Positions 41,165 through 49,477 of a stretch of DNA of 64,000 nucleotides are shown here, in pieces. The DNA lies in contig NZ_CP104203.1 of the NCBI RefSeq assembly GCF_025244725.1, forward strand, positions 2,604,001 to 2,668,000, in the 5' to 3' direction. Each line of letters opens with the position of its first letter. Positions within the stretch are counted from its first letter, which is position 1. The DNA is from Chryseobacterium oranimense. GTDB lineage: Bacteria > Bacteroidota > Bacteroidia > Flavobacteriales > Weeksellaceae. The position numbers and the translations under genes are program-made. The notes under the pieces were generated by a model. The model was not told the DNA's origin, ran no database searches, and saw only the letters and a program-made list of their open reading frames with translations.

Positions 41165-41511
41165 TTCCTGATTATTTTTTTTACAGAATGTTCCGGTGCA
41201 GCAATTCCCCAATTGGTAATAGCTTCCAGAACGGGAAGTAATGTTTTTCCAAATTCCGTAAGGGTATATTCCACCATCAGCGGAGGTTTTTCCGTATATA
41301 CTCTTCTGTTGACGATATGATCTTCTTCAAGCTGCTTTAGCTGGAGGCTCAAAGTCCTTTCCGTAATGGTTGGAATAGACTTTTTCAGCTCATTGTATCG
41401 TTTAGCACCATCCAGTAAGTGATGTAAAATTACCGCCTTCCACTTCCCCCCTATAAACTTCATCGTTACGCTGGTGCAGCATGGGTATTCTTTGTTGTCT
41501 ATTGTATACAT
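41161..41511 (-). CDS. HxlR-family transcriptional regulator
   Basis: 116 residues with the winged-helix HxlR signature (KFIGGKWKAVILHHLLDGAKRYNELKKSIPTITERTLSLQLKQLEEDHIV). A Cys pair near residues 11-12 sits where YodB/HypR-type redox sensing Cys lie. Divergent from a nitroreductase gene, a classic target of this family; probable control of electrophile or quinone stress. Confidence 0.92.
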   Translation of the reverse strand: MYTIDNKEYPCCTSVTMKFIGGKWKAVILHHLLDGAKRYNELKKSIPTITERTLSLQLKQLEEDHIVNRRVYTEKPPLMVEYTLTEFGKTLLPVLEAITNWGIAAPEHSVKKIIRN

Positions 41512-41515
41512 TTTA

Positions 41516-41587
41516 TACTATCCTTTTTTACCGTTATTGCAAAGGTAGTAAACTTACATTAATTTTGTAACTATAAAAATGATAGTA
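41516..41587. promoter_or_regulatory. Divergent promoters with an HxlR-type operator
   Basis: Exact -7 boxes face both ways: TACCTTTG for hxlR (41540-41547, minus strand) and TAATTTTG for the nitroreductase (41560-41567). An ACTAT/ATAGT inverted repeat with a 7-nt spacer (41570-41586) covers the likely start of the nitroreductase transcript. A further TACTATC (41516-41522) faces GATAGTA (41581-41587). YodB-family operators are of the TAC-n-GTA type. Confidence 0.5.
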
Positions 41588-41596
41588 CAATAATTT

Positions 41597-42196
41597 ATGA
41601 ACTTTTTAGAACAAATGAAAAAGAGGTATACGGTAAAAAAGTATGATCCTCAGGGAAAAATCAGTGCAGAACAGATTACAGAGTTGAAAGAAATCCTTAA
41701 TCTAAGCCCGTCTTCCATCAACAGCCAGCCCTGGAATTTTATTTTTGTTAATAAACCCGAGCTTAAAGAACAGTTAGCAGAAGCGTCTTATTTCAACAAG
41801 GGTAAAGTACTAGACAGCAGCCATTTAATTGTATTTCAAGTACTAAGGAACCCCAAAGATTTTGAAAAACAGATCGAGGAAAATCTTCCGGAAGGTTCGG
41901 TCAATTATTACAGAAACATGGTAAAACCTAATGGGGAAGCTGCTGTTCGCGCCTGGATGGGGCACCAGGTGTATCTTTCACTGGGAGTTCTTCTTTCTGC
42001 ATGTGCAGCTATGGGAATAGATTCTACTCCCATGGAAGGTATTGAAACTGAAAAGTATGACGGAATCCTGAAAAACGATTCTTATGAAACACTTTTTGCA
42101 GTAGCCATCGGGAAAAGAGATGAAAACGACAGCAATCATCCGGAGATAACTCCAAAAAGAAGGCTTAAGAGCGAAATGGTTGTTTTAGAACCTTAA
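41597..42196 (+). CDS. Nitroreductase-family flavoprotein
   Basis: 199 residues. The family segments RRYTVKKYD-like KKRYTVKKYDPQGK, LSPSSINSQPWNF and the C-terminal FAVAIGKRDENDSNHPEITPKRRL are present, typical of NfsB/YdgI-like FMN enzymes reducing quinones and nitro compounds with NAD(P)H. Likely repressed by the divergent HxlR protein. Confidence 0.92.
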   Translation: MNFLEQMKKRYTVKKYDPQGKISAEQITELKEILNLSPSSINSQPWNFIFVNKPELKEQLAEASYFNKGKVLDSSHLIVFQVLRNPKDFEKQIEENLPEGSVNYYRNMVKPNGEAAVRAWMGHQVYLSLGVLLSACAAMGIDSTPMEGIETEKYDGILKNDSYETLFAVAIGKRDENDSNHPEITPKRRLKSEMVVLEP

Positions 42197-42215
42197 TCTT
42201 TCAGGAACTTTACAA

Positions 42216-42245
42216 AAAAAGCTGTTTCGGGTGAAACAGCTTTTT
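42216..42245. terminator. Bidirectional terminator between nitroreductase and murI
   Basis: A perfect 13-bp stem (42216-42228 with 42233-42245) with loop GGGT, A run on one side and T run on the other. Confidence 0.9.
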
Positions 42246-42248
42246 GTA

Positions 42249-43079
42249 TTATAAAACTTTCAATTCCAGATCTATCGTCTTTCCAAAGAATTTTTTAGAG
42301 ATCTTCTCAAAGTTCTTCGTAAGATCCGAAAGATAAAAATGATAGTTGGGCTTCGGATTATTGTCATTCAGAAGATGATACTTATCCAGAATAATCTTCA
42401 GGTGATTGGCCACAATATTAGGGGAATCAATCACGCGGACCCTGTTTCCGTAATATTGCTTGATCTCATCAATCAGCAAAGGATAGTGTGTACAGCCGAG
42501 AATCAGCGTTTCAATATTTTTAAGCTTGTTATTACTCAAATAATTATAAATGATAGCATGCGTTATCGGATGGTTTTTGAATCCTTCTTCAATGGCAGGA
42601 ACCAATAACGGGGTAGCCAGTTCATCAACTTTGATCCATTTATTCTGCTTTCTGATGCTTTTTTTGTACAGCCCGGAATTCACAGTAGCTTTTGTGGCAA
42701 TGACTCCAACATTATTGTGGATTTCATAAGCTACTTTTTCTGCAACCGGATTAATAACGTCTATAACAGGAACTTTCCCATTCACAGACTGCATTACTTC
42801 ATTCAAAGCATTTGCTGTAGCGGTGTTACAGGCAATGACAATGGCTTTACAGTTTTGCTGAAGCAGAAAGTTAGTGATTTTTGTAGAGTATTCTATGATC
42901 GCATCCTTCGACTTTTCACCGTACGGAAGGTGCTTGGTATCTCCAAAATAGATCAGGTCTTCGTGAGGCAGAAGTCTTTTGATCTCTTTAGCTACGGTAA
43001 GTCCTCCTACCCCGCTATCGAAAATACCGATAGGCTGGCTTGGTGAAAGATGTGAATAGTCTTGCTTTTTAGTTTTCAA
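42249..43079 (-). CDS. murI: Glutamate racemase (TTG start)
   Basis: 276 residues. PIGIFDSGVGGLTV near the N-terminus carries the first catalytic Asp/Ser; IACNTATANAL and LGCTHYPLL contain the two catalytic Cys. It makes D-glutamate for peptidoglycan. No ATG or GTG precedes the conserved start. The TTG at 43100 touches the -7 box (43098-43105), so the TTG at 43077-43079 (giving MKTKKQDYSHL) is the likely start. Confidence 0.93.
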   Translation of the reverse strand: MKTKKQDYSHLSPSQPIGIFDSGVGGLTVAKEIKRLLPHEDLIYFGDTKHLPYGEKSKDAIIEYSTKITNFLLQQNCKAIVIACNTATANALNEVMQSVNGKVPVIDVINPVAEKVAYEIHNNVGVIATKATVNSGLYKKSIRKQNKWIKVDELATPLLVPAIEEGFKNHPITHAIIYNYLSNNKLKNIETLILGCTHYPLLIDEIKQYYGNRVRVIDSPNIVANHLKIILDKYHLLNDNNPKPNYHFYLSDLTKNFEKISKKFFGKTIDLELKVL

Positions 43080-43097
43080 GTGAACTGAAATTTTATA

Positions 43098-43105
43098 CAA
43101 AAATA
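43098..43105 (-). promoter_or_regulatory. -7 box (TATTTTTG on the minus strand) for murI
   Basis: Exact TAnnTTTG match 18 bp before the chosen TTG start. Confidence 0.55.
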
Positions 43106-43188
43106 CAAAGATTTTTAGATTTTTGTATTCCTGATTCTATACTTTATTTCTACGGTATAATCTCAAAATTTCGCTGTTATTTTTTTAC

Positions 43189-43287
43189 TCATGCTTCGAC
43201 TTCGCTCAGCATGACAAAGACTAAATACAACATAAATTTCAGGCATATAGTATTCGCAATGTCATGCTGAGTGAAGTCGAAGCATGA
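43189..43287. repeat. 28-bp inverted repeat (TCATGCTTCGACTTC type)
   Basis: The arms at 43189-43216 and 43260-43287 are complementary with one mismatch in 28, around a 43-nt AT-rich loop. Each arm begins TCATGCTTCGACTTC and ends CAGCATGACA. I recall this word as a widespread interspersed repeat in Bacteroidota. It sits upstream of murI and downstream of hemW, with no gene inside. Confidence 0.85.
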
Positions 43288-43299
43288 ACATTACTTAGT

Positions 43300-44424
43300 T
43301 TATACAATAAACAGATCCGAAGCAATCCCATCCGCCATAAACCAATGTTTTTCCGGGATTTTCAGATGATTGTCTTCAATGATTAAAATACCTTCCTCTA
43401 TTTTAGATTTTATCTCATACTGGAAATGCTCAAGGATCTTATCATTGAATTTATTTTTCAGACTTTCAAGGTCTACTCCCCAAATAGTTCTCAGCCCGAT
43501 CATGATCATTTCATTGAACTGATCTTCCTGGGAGAGAATCTCTTCTTCTTTGGCTAAAATTCCGGTATGAAGCTTTTTGATATACTGCTGGTTGTTGGCA
43601 ACATTCCAGCTTCTGATATCAAATCCATTATAAGAATGTGCAGAAGGACCTATCCCAAGATATTCCTTATACTTCCAATACGCAGAATTGTGCCTTGAGT
43701 AAAAACCAGGTTTAGCAAAATTGGAGACTTCATAATGCTCAAATCCGTTGTCTTTTAAGAAATCTGACAGATAATAGAACTCTTTATTCTGCTCTTCTTC
43801 CTTCGGACTGGCAATTTTTCCTTTCGAAATCCAGTTTTCTAAAGCGGTTTGGGGTTCAACGGTCAATGCATAAGATGAAATATGCGGAACTTCAAGGGCT
43901 ATGGTTTTGTTTAAATTCTCTTTCCAGATCTCAAGATTCGAGGTTGGAGAACCATAAATAAGGTCTATACTTAAGTTTTCGAATCCAAAATCCTGTGCTC
44001 TTTTGATTGAACTCTCTGCTTCAGAAGAATTATGGGCACGGTTCATCATTTTAAGATCTTCTTCAAAAAAGCTCTGGGTGCCGATCGAAAGCCTGTTGAC
44101 TGGTGATTGTGCCAGTTGCTTTAAAAAGTTTTTATCAAGATCATCAGGGTTCGCCTCCAAAGTAACTTCAATATCCCTGTCGAAACTGAAATACTTCTGT
44201 ACCTCATCAATCAAACCTTTGATCTCATCTGCCGAAAGAATAGAAGGTGTTCCGCCTCCAAAATACAGGGATTTCAGATTTTTATTCTGTAGTTCATCTT
44301 TTCTAAGCCGGATTTCGGTCTTCATGGCGCGGATCATTTCATCTTTAAAGTTTAAAGATGTGGAAAAGTGAAAGTTGCAGTAGCTGCATTTCTGCTTGCA
44401 GAATGGAATGTGAATATATATCAT
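43300..44424 (-). CDS. hemW: Radical SAM heme chaperone HemW
   Basis: 374 residues from the ATG at 44422-44424 (MIYIHIPFCKQKCSYCNFHF). The radical-SAM CxxxCxxC is C9, C13, C16; FGGGTPS and LSIGTQSF follow, and the C-terminal HemW domain is present. It lacks the N-terminal extension of true coproporphyrinogen dehydrogenase HemN, so HemW (heme insertion) is the better name. The ATG follows directly on the T run of the upstream terminator. Confidence 0.93.
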   Translation of the reverse strand: MIYIHIPFCKQKCSYCNFHFSTSLNFKDEMIRAMKTEIRLRKDELQNKNLKSLYFGGGTPSILSADEIKGLIDEVQKYFSFDRDIEVTLEANPDDLDKNFLKQLAQSPVNRLSIGTQSFFEEDLKMMNRAHNSSEAESSIKRAQDFGFENLSIDLIYGSPTSNLEIWKENLNKTIALEVPHISSYALTVEPQTALENWISKGKIASPKEEEQNKEFYYLSDFLKDNGFEHYEVSNFAKPGFYSRHNSAYWKYKEYLGIGPSAHSYNGFDIRSWNVANNQQYIKKLHTGILAKEEEILSQEDQFNEMIMIGLRTIWGVDLESLKNKFNDKILEHFQYEIKSKIEEGILIIEDNHLKIPEKHWFMADGIASDLFIV

Positions 44425-44459
44425 AAAAAAAGCCCTGAAAATTTCAGAGCTCAAATTTA
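44425..44459 (-). terminator. PorP terminator overlapping the hemW promoter
   Basis: On the minus strand GCTCTGAAA and TTTCAGGGC form a stem followed by seven T and then the hemW ATG. An exact -7 box (TAAATTTG, 44452-44459) precedes the stem. A transcript starting about 7 nt after it loses part of the first arm, so only read-through from the porP-like gene would be terminated. Confidence 0.6.
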
Positions 44460-44475
44460 TTTAAATTATATCAGA

Positions 44476-45426
44476 TTAATATCTATATCCTCTATGATTA
44501 ATAAAGTTATCGAAGTTGTATCCTAAACTGATCATGAAGCTGTTTCCACCATAAGTCTGGATATCAGACATTCCGATGTTATAAGTAGCTCCAACCATAA
44601 ATTTATTGAATCTTACTTTAATAACCGGTGCCACCTGAAGCTGCTGGCTGTCGAATCTGTTCTGTACCGTTCTGTAGCTTACCCCGGCAGAGAATGAATT
44701 GATATCGTTAAAGAAAGTAGCCATTAAGTTATAGTCGATCATTCTTGTTGAATTAGTGTTCAGGTTGATCAACGCTGATGGCGTTACGTAGATATTGTCA
44801 GCAAAATGCCAGTCATATCCTAAGTTTAAGAAGAATTTAATTGGTGAAGGCTCAATTCCGTTTACAATAGCCTTATCATTACTTAGTGCGATATCGTTTA
44901 CAGATACTCCTGCAAAAATGTTTCTGTAGGTAGCAGCTGCCCCGAAGTTGGCATAAGCCATGAAAATATTCCCTTCTTTCCCGATCAACAAAGGATCGTA
45001 ACCATCTTCAACATTCACTGAAGTATAGTCGAAGTTCATATTATAAAATGAAACACTGGTACCGAAAGAGAACTGGTCTTTTCTGTCTCCCTCACTACTT
45101 AGTGGAATAAAGTATGAAGCTCCCGCTGTAATACCGCCTGCAGAAATAGGTCCATTACTGTCTCTGAAGATAGAGAGCCCTGCTCCTACTCTGTCGAAAA
45201 TGTTCCCGTTGATTCCTATAGACTGCGTATTTGGAGAATCGCTAAACTTGTCAAATTGTTTGTGGTAATTAGCATTAAGCTGTACGTAGTCGGTCTTTCC
45301 GTACTGAGCTGGGTTGAACAGGAATTCACCATCCAGAAGATATTGCTGATAGTATGGTAGTGATTCTTGTGCTTTGTATGCATTTGACAAAAGAGCTAAA
45401 CATACGATAGCATATAGTTTTCTCAT
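44476..45426 (-). CDS. PorP/SprF-family type IX secretion outer-membrane protein
   Basis: 316 residues from the ATG at 45424-45426 (signal peptide MRKLYAIVCLALLSNAYKAQ). The mature start QESLPYYQQYLLDGEFLFNPAQYG and the barrel-like strands are hallmarks of PorP/SprF proteins, which anchor or aid secretion of a specific T9SS substrate. These genes usually follow a large adhesin gene; here it stands alone with its own -7 box (45450-45457). Partner unknown. Confidence 0.9.
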   Translation of the reverse strand: MRKLYAIVCLALLSNAYKAQESLPYYQQYLLDGEFLFNPAQYGKTDYVQLNANYHKQFDKFSDSPNTQSIGINGNIFDRVGAGLSIFRDSNGPISAGGITAGASYFIPLSSEGDRKDQFSFGTSVSFYNMNFDYTSVNVEDGYDPLLIGKEGNIFMAYANFGAAATYRNIFAGVSVNDIALSNDKAIVNGIEPSPIKFFLNLGYDWHFADNIYVTPSALINLNTNSTRMIDYNLMATFFNDINSFSAGVSYRTVQNRFDSQQLQVAPVIKVRFNKFMVGATYNIGMSDIQTYGGNSFMISLGYNFDNFINHRGYRY

Positions 45427-45449
45427 AACAAATCTTGATTTCAATTCAA

Positions 45450-45457
45450 CAAATATA
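45450..45457 (-). promoter_or_regulatory. -7 box (TATATTTG on the minus strand) for the PorP-like gene
   Basis: Exact TAnnTTTG match 23 bp before the ATG. Confidence 0.5.
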
Positions 45458-45477
45458 AAAAAATTCTCAATATATTT

Positions 45478-46551
45478 TTAGTTTTCTAAATAATTTCTCC
45501 ATTTTTTTACAGCATCCGCCATATCTTTAGGCATTGGGCTCTCAAAATATAATTCCTTTTTTGTGGTTGGGTGTATAAACCCTAAAGTATGGGCATGAAG
45601 TGCATGTCTTGGGAGAATTTCGAATACATTTTTTATAAACTGCTTATACTTAGGCAGATTCACTCCTCTGAGCGGTGTATGCCCTTCATATCTTTCGTCA
45701 TTAAACAAAGTATGGCCAATATGTTTGAAGTGAGCACGAATCTGATGAGTTCTTCCGGTCTCCAGTTTACATTCTACCCAAGTCATGTATCTGAACCTTT
45801 CCAAAACTTTATAATGCGTCACGGCATGCTTTCCATGGCTTCCATCCTCATAAACTGACATCTGCATGCGGTTTTTAGGATGCCTTCCTATATGACCTCT
45901 TATGGTGCCCTCATCTTCCTGTGGATTTCCCCAGACAAAAGCCCAGTACAACCTTTTTGTCGTTCTGTTGAAAAACTGTTTGGCTAAAAAGCTCAGTGCA
46001 TATTCATTTTTAGCGATCACCAGAAGGCCGGATGTATCTTTATCGATCCGGTGAACAAGTCCTACCCTGTCCAGATCAGATTTCTCTCCATTCTTTTCGA
46101 AATGGAAAGCCAACGCATTCACCAGTGTTTTGTCCCAGTTTCCGTGTCCGGGATGCACTACCATCCCAGGTTCTTTATCTACGACCACCAGATCATCATC
46201 TTCATAAATAATATTGACAGGGATATCCTGAGGAATAATTACATTTTGTCTTGGCGGATGGGCAAGAAGCACAGAAATCTGGTCACCGGGTTTTACACGG
46301 TAGTTCTGTTTTACAGGAACGCCATTGACCACAACATTTCCTGCCCTGCAGGTTTGCGAAATTTTGTTCCTTGAAGAGTTCTGTCTGTATATTAATAAGA
46401 ACTTATCAATCCTTAACGGCTCCTGGTTTTTATCAACTTTGATATTAAGATGTTCGTATAGCCCCTTATTTTCCTCATCAATATCGATGTTCTCCAAACT
46501 GTCGGATTCTAATAATTCTTCGTCAAAAAAATCTTCGTTATCTTCTGCCAT
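45478..46551 (-). CDS. rluD: RluA-family 23S rRNA pseudouridine synthase
   Basis: 357 residues: an acidic N-terminal extension (about 1-35), an S4 RNA-binding domain (about 43-105) and the synthase domain with LVHRID170KDTSGLLV, D170 being the catalytic Asp. RluD acts on helix 69 of 23S rRNA; assignment to RluD within the family rests on the S4 domain and general layout. It follows the PASTA protein gene, a conserved neighbour in Bacteroidota as I recall. Confidence 0.9.
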   Translation of the reverse strand: MAEDNEDFFDEELLESDSLENIDIDEENKGLYEHLNIKVDKNQEPLRIDKFLLIYRQNSSRNKISQTCRAGNVVVNGVPVKQNYRVKPGDQISVLLAHPPRQNVIIPQDIPVNIIYEDDDLVVVDKEPGMVVHPGHGNWDKTLVNALAFHFEKNGEKSDLDRVGLVHRIDKDTSGLLVIAKNEYALSFLAKQFFNRTTKRLYWAFVWGNPQEDEGTIRGHIGRHPKNRMQMSVYEDGSHGKHAVTHYKVLERFRYMTWVECKLETGRTHQIRAHFKHIGHTLFNDERYEGHTPLRGVNLPKYKQFIKNVFEILPRHALHAHTLGFIHPTTKKELYFESPMPKDMADAVKKWRNYLEN

Positions 46552-46570
46552 TGTTTTATTTTTTACGCAA

Positions 46571-46600
46571 AAGGCCCCAACATTTTGCAGTTGAAGCCTA
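46571..46600 (-). terminator. Possible terminator after the PASTA gene
   Basis: On the minus strand an 8-bp stem with two G-T wobbles (46591-46598 with 46573-46580) is followed by TTTTG. A weak candidate. Confidence 0.4.
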
Positions 46601-46622
46601 TATTTTTTATAATAAATTGTTA

Positions 46623-47723
46623 TTATTCTACTACTACCTTCTTAGCTTTTGGCTTTTGAGCCGGCTGCTGAGTTGCATTTCCGGTGGTTGCCGGTTTATT
46701 ACCTGAACTCTGACTGCCTGTTGCAGTGGTTTTGGGCTTTTCTGCTGTAGTTCCTGCAGGTTTAGCTCCTGTAGCTGCACTTGTCGTCTTGGCTGGCTCT
46801 GTTTTAGCCGGTTCAGGTTTAGGAACTTCTTTTCTTGGTACCGGAGCTGCTGCAGGCGGTTCATAACTTGGCTCCTGATAGGTAGGAACTTCCTCATAAT
46901 GCACCGGAGGCAGTGAGGTATCTACTTTCATTCTGTAAATAGAATTCAGCTGCTCTACTTTTGCTCTTAGTTCCGCAGGGGTTCTTTTACTGGCCCAAAG
47001 GTCAATCTGCATTCCCTGATCTCTTACATCCCCGGAAGCCGGATCCTGATAATAAATAATATCAGATTCATCTTTACTTCCGTCTTCATGTTCCACGAGA
47101 CCTACTTCAAATAAGCTTTTTGCGATTACAGCTCTTGCTTCTTTTACAGAAAGCCCTACCACACTAGGAATAGAAATATTTCTCATAGGTCCTGATCCCA
47201 CTACAACATCGATCACGGAGAATCTCGGAAGTCGTGAACCCGGATTCACTGCATTACCTTTATATAATACTCTTAAAAGAGCATCTTTCTGAATACTCGG
47301 CTCATAGATGGTATCACCGATCTTAAGCCCCACCTGATCCAGTCTCTGGAACGCCAGTCCTGAATATTTATTGATCACATCCGGAACGGTAATAGGCGCC
47401 CATGTTCTTGGGTTCACTACAATTCTTACCAGTGATCCCGGCTTTACACGCGAACTGGATAAAGGATGCATCTTTAAAACCTGGAAAGGCTTATATTTAG
47501 GATTATATTCCGCACTGTCTACTTCATACTCCAGCCCGGTATCCTCTAATATTTTTACGGCATCATACACCGATTTATTAATAACATTGGGCACAGGAAT
47601 TTCCTGACCGTGGTTTGTATGGTACTCCAACCAGCGGAAAGTAAGCCACACCAACCCCACAAAAACACCGATGGCGACTACTAAATTCAGTAAAACTTTC
47701 CAATTGAAAAGTGATTTAAGCAT
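46623..47723 (-). CDS. Membrane-anchored PASTA-domain protein
   Basis: 366 residues. One N-terminal membrane helix (about 10-30), then three PASTA units (about 40-108, 112-182, 186-255; IPVPNVINKS, ITVPDVINKYS, ISIPSVVGLS starts), then a Pro/Ala/Thr/Lys low-complexity tail. No kinase domain, unlike PknB. PASTA domains bind peptidoglycan fragments; the neighbour ddl fits a cell-wall role. An exact -7 box is at 47750-47757. Confidence 0.9.
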   Translation of the reverse strand: MLKSLFNWKVLLNLVVAIGVFVGLVWLTFRWLEYHTNHGQEIPVPNVINKSVYDAVKILEDTGLEYEVDSAEYNPKYKPFQVLKMHPLSSSRVKPGSLVRIVVNPRTWAPITVPDVINKYSGLAFQRLDQVGLKIGDTIYEPSIQKDALLRVLYKGNAVNPGSRLPRFSVIDVVVGSGPMRNISIPSVVGLSVKEARAVIAKSLFEVGLVEHEDGSKDESDIIYYQDPASGDVRDQGMQIDLWASKRTPAELRAKVEQLNSIYRMKVDTSLPPVHYEEVPTYQEPSYEPPAAAPVPRKEVPKPEPAKTEPAKTTSAATGAKPAGTTAEKPKTTATGSQSSGNKPATTGNATQQPAQKPKAKKVVVE

Positions 47724-47749
47724 ACTTAAAAATACTTTAATTATAACGG

Positions 47750-47757
47750 CAAATATA
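47750..47757 (-). promoter_or_regulatory. -7 box (TATATTTG on the minus strand) for the PASTA gene
   Basis: Exact TAnnTTTG match 26 bp before the ATG. Confidence 0.5.
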
Positions 47758-47828
47758 GCTAATAATTTTAAATGTACTTTTATTTAACACAATTCATTTT
47801 GAATTTTAAAATTTCTGAATTTCCCTTA

Positions 47829-47855
47829 TTGCATTACATAAAATGATTAAATTTG
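47829..47855 (+). promoter_or_regulatory. Promoter of ddl (TTG-N16-TAAATTTG)
   Basis: The TTG at 47829-47831 and TAAATTTG at 47848-47855 are separated by 16 bp, close to the flavobacterial -33/-7 layout. The ATG at 47843 lies within it and is therefore not the ddl start. Confidence 0.65.
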
Positions 47856-47878
47856 CCTTAATTGATACTATAATGGTT

Positions 47879-48862
47879 ATGAGCAAAAAAAGTGTTGCCG
47901 TTGTAATGGGAGGCTATTCGGATGAATATGTGGTTTCCCTAAAAAGCGGTCAGTTGATCTACGATTCTCTGGACAGAAATCTATATGATGTATATAAAGT
48001 AGTTATCCTTAAAGATGAATGGTATTTTCTAGGTGAAAACGACAAAAAATATGAAATCAACCGCGGGGATTTTTCAGTAACACTGGACAACAATGAAAAA
48101 CTGAAATTCGATGCCTGTTTCAACATTATCCACGGAACTCCGGGTGAAAACGGAATTCTTCAGGCCTACTGGGATGCCATCGGACAGAAATATACCGGCT
48201 GTGATTTCTATCAAAGTGCTCTGACCTTCAATAAAAAAGATACATTAGCTGTACTATCCAAATACGGAATCCCTTCTGCAAAAAGCATTTATTTAAGAAA
48301 AGGAGAAAATATTAATGTTGATGAGATCGTTGAAAGTCTTGGCCTTCCTGTTTTTGTAAAGCCTAACCAGTCCGGATCATCTTTGGGAATTTCAAAAGTA
48401 AAGGAGAAATCAGAATTAATTGCCGCTACGGAAATTGCCTTCAAAGAAGATGATGAAATCCTGATTGAAAGCTTCCTGGACGGAATGGAAGTTTCTGTAG
48501 GCGTTATAGATTTCAAAGGCGAAACTATCGTTCTTGGAATCACCGAAATTGTCCCTACCAACGAATTCTTTGATTATGAGGCTAAATATGAAGGTGCTTC
48601 AGAAGAAATTACCCCTGCAAGAATTGATGATGCAACAAGAATCAGAGTGGAAGAAATCTCAAAAAGAGCTTACAATTCCCTTGGAATGAGTGGTTTTTCA
48701 AGAAGCGAATTCATCCTTATGGACGGGATTCCTTACATGCTTGAAATGAATACCAATCCGGGATTCTCCCCTGCCAGCATTCTTCCGCAACAGGCAAAAA
48801 TCTACGGAATATCCATCACAGACCTTTGCGGAAACGAAGTAGAAAAAGCATTGAATAAATAA
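47879..48862 (+). CDS. ddl: D-alanine--D-alanine ligase
   Basis: 327 residues from the ATG at 47879 (MSKKSVAVVMGGYSDEYVVSLKSG); the ATG at 47873 is an alternative adding two residues. ATP-grasp motifs are present: FVKPNQSGSSLGI, EILIESFLDGMEVSVGVI and EMNTNPGFSPASILP. It joins two D-Ala for peptidoglycan. A 13-word heptad tract fills the gap to coaD. Confidence 0.95.
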   Translation: MSKKSVAVVMGGYSDEYVVSLKSGQLIYDSLDRNLYDVYKVVILKDEWYFLGENDKKYEINRGDFSVTLDNNEKLKFDACFNIIHGTPGENGILQAYWDAIGQKYTGCDFYQSALTFNKKDTLAVLSKYGIPSAKSIYLRKGENINVDEIVESLGLPVFVKPNQSGSSLGISKVKEKSELIAATEIAFKEDDEILIESFLDGMEVSVGVIDFKGETIVLGITEIVPTNEFFDYEAKYEGASEEITPARIDDATRIRVEEISKRAYNSLGMSGFSRSEFILMDGIPYMLEMNTNPGFSPASILPQQAKIYGISITDLCGNEVEKALNK

Positions 48863-48865
48863 TAA

Positions 48866-48956
48866 TAGAAGTTAGAAATTAGAGGTTAGAAGTTAGTTAT
48901 TACCCGATTCTCAAATCTCATAACCCGAAACACGAACCTCGCAACCCGTAACTCAT
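48866..48956. repeat. Heptad-tract element 12 (ddl-coaD gap), 13 words in register
   Basis: Thirteen consecutive 7-bp words: five of the TAGAAGT type, then transition words, then AACCCGA, AACACGA, AACCCGT and AACTCAT types. The first group is the complement of the CTAACTT family of elements 7, 8 and 14; the second matches element 1. The run ends 15 nt before the coaD ATG. Confidence 0.85.
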
Positions 48957-48971
48957 CATAACAAGTAAAAC

Positions 48972-49436
48972 ATGAAAATTGCTGTTTTCCCGGGATCTTT
49001 TGATCCTATTACCCTGGGACATTATGATATCATTGAAAGAGCGGCTCCGCTTTTTGACAAACTGATTATTGCCATCGGGCAGAATTCCCAGAAAAAATAT
49101 ATGTTTCCACTGGAAAAAAGAATGGAATTTATCCAAAATTCTGTTGCCGAATTCCCTAATGTGGAAGTTGATTATTTTGAAGGATTAACGGTAGACTATT
49201 GCTTCGAAAAAAATGCACAGTATATCATCAGAGGTTTAAGAAATCCTGCCGATTTTGAATTCGAAAAAGCTATTGCTCATACCAATCGGACCTTAGCCCA
49301 TAAAAAACTGGAAACTGTATTCTTATTAACCTCATCCGGAAAATCCTTCATCAGCAGCAGCATTGTCAGGGAGATTATCAACCACGGCGGAGAATATGAA
49401 CTGCTGGTTCCGGATTCGGTGAGGGTACAGCGATAA
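48972..49436 (+). CDS. coaD: Phosphopantetheine adenylyltransferase
   Basis: 154 residues. PGSFDPITLGH contains the T14-x-G-H17 nucleotidyl-transferase motif, RGLRNPADFEFE and SSSIVRE are the other conserved segments. Penultimate step of coenzyme A synthesis. The stop is followed at once by a heptad run and the four-helix-bundle gene. Confidence 0.95.
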   Translation: MKIAVFPGSFDPITLGHYDIIERAAPLFDKLIIAIGQNSQKKYMFPLEKRMEFIQNSVAEFPNVEVDYFEGLTVDYCFEKNAQYIIRGLRNPADFEFEKAIAHTNRTLAHKKLETVFLLTSSGKSFISSSIVREIINHGGEYELLVPDSVRVQR

Positions 49437-49471
49437 GTAATGGGTAATGGGTAATGAGCAATAAATAATAT
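49437..49471. repeat. Heptad-tract element 13, left arm
   Basis: Five in-register heptads (GTAATGG, GTAATGA, GCAATAA and variants) start directly after the coaD stop and end 6 nt before the four-helix-bundle ATG. Over about 31 positions the run pairs with the right arm at 49840-49873, with about six differences, nearly all G/A changes compatible with wobble pairing on one strand. Confidence 0.85.
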
Positions 49472-49477
49472 AGTGCT

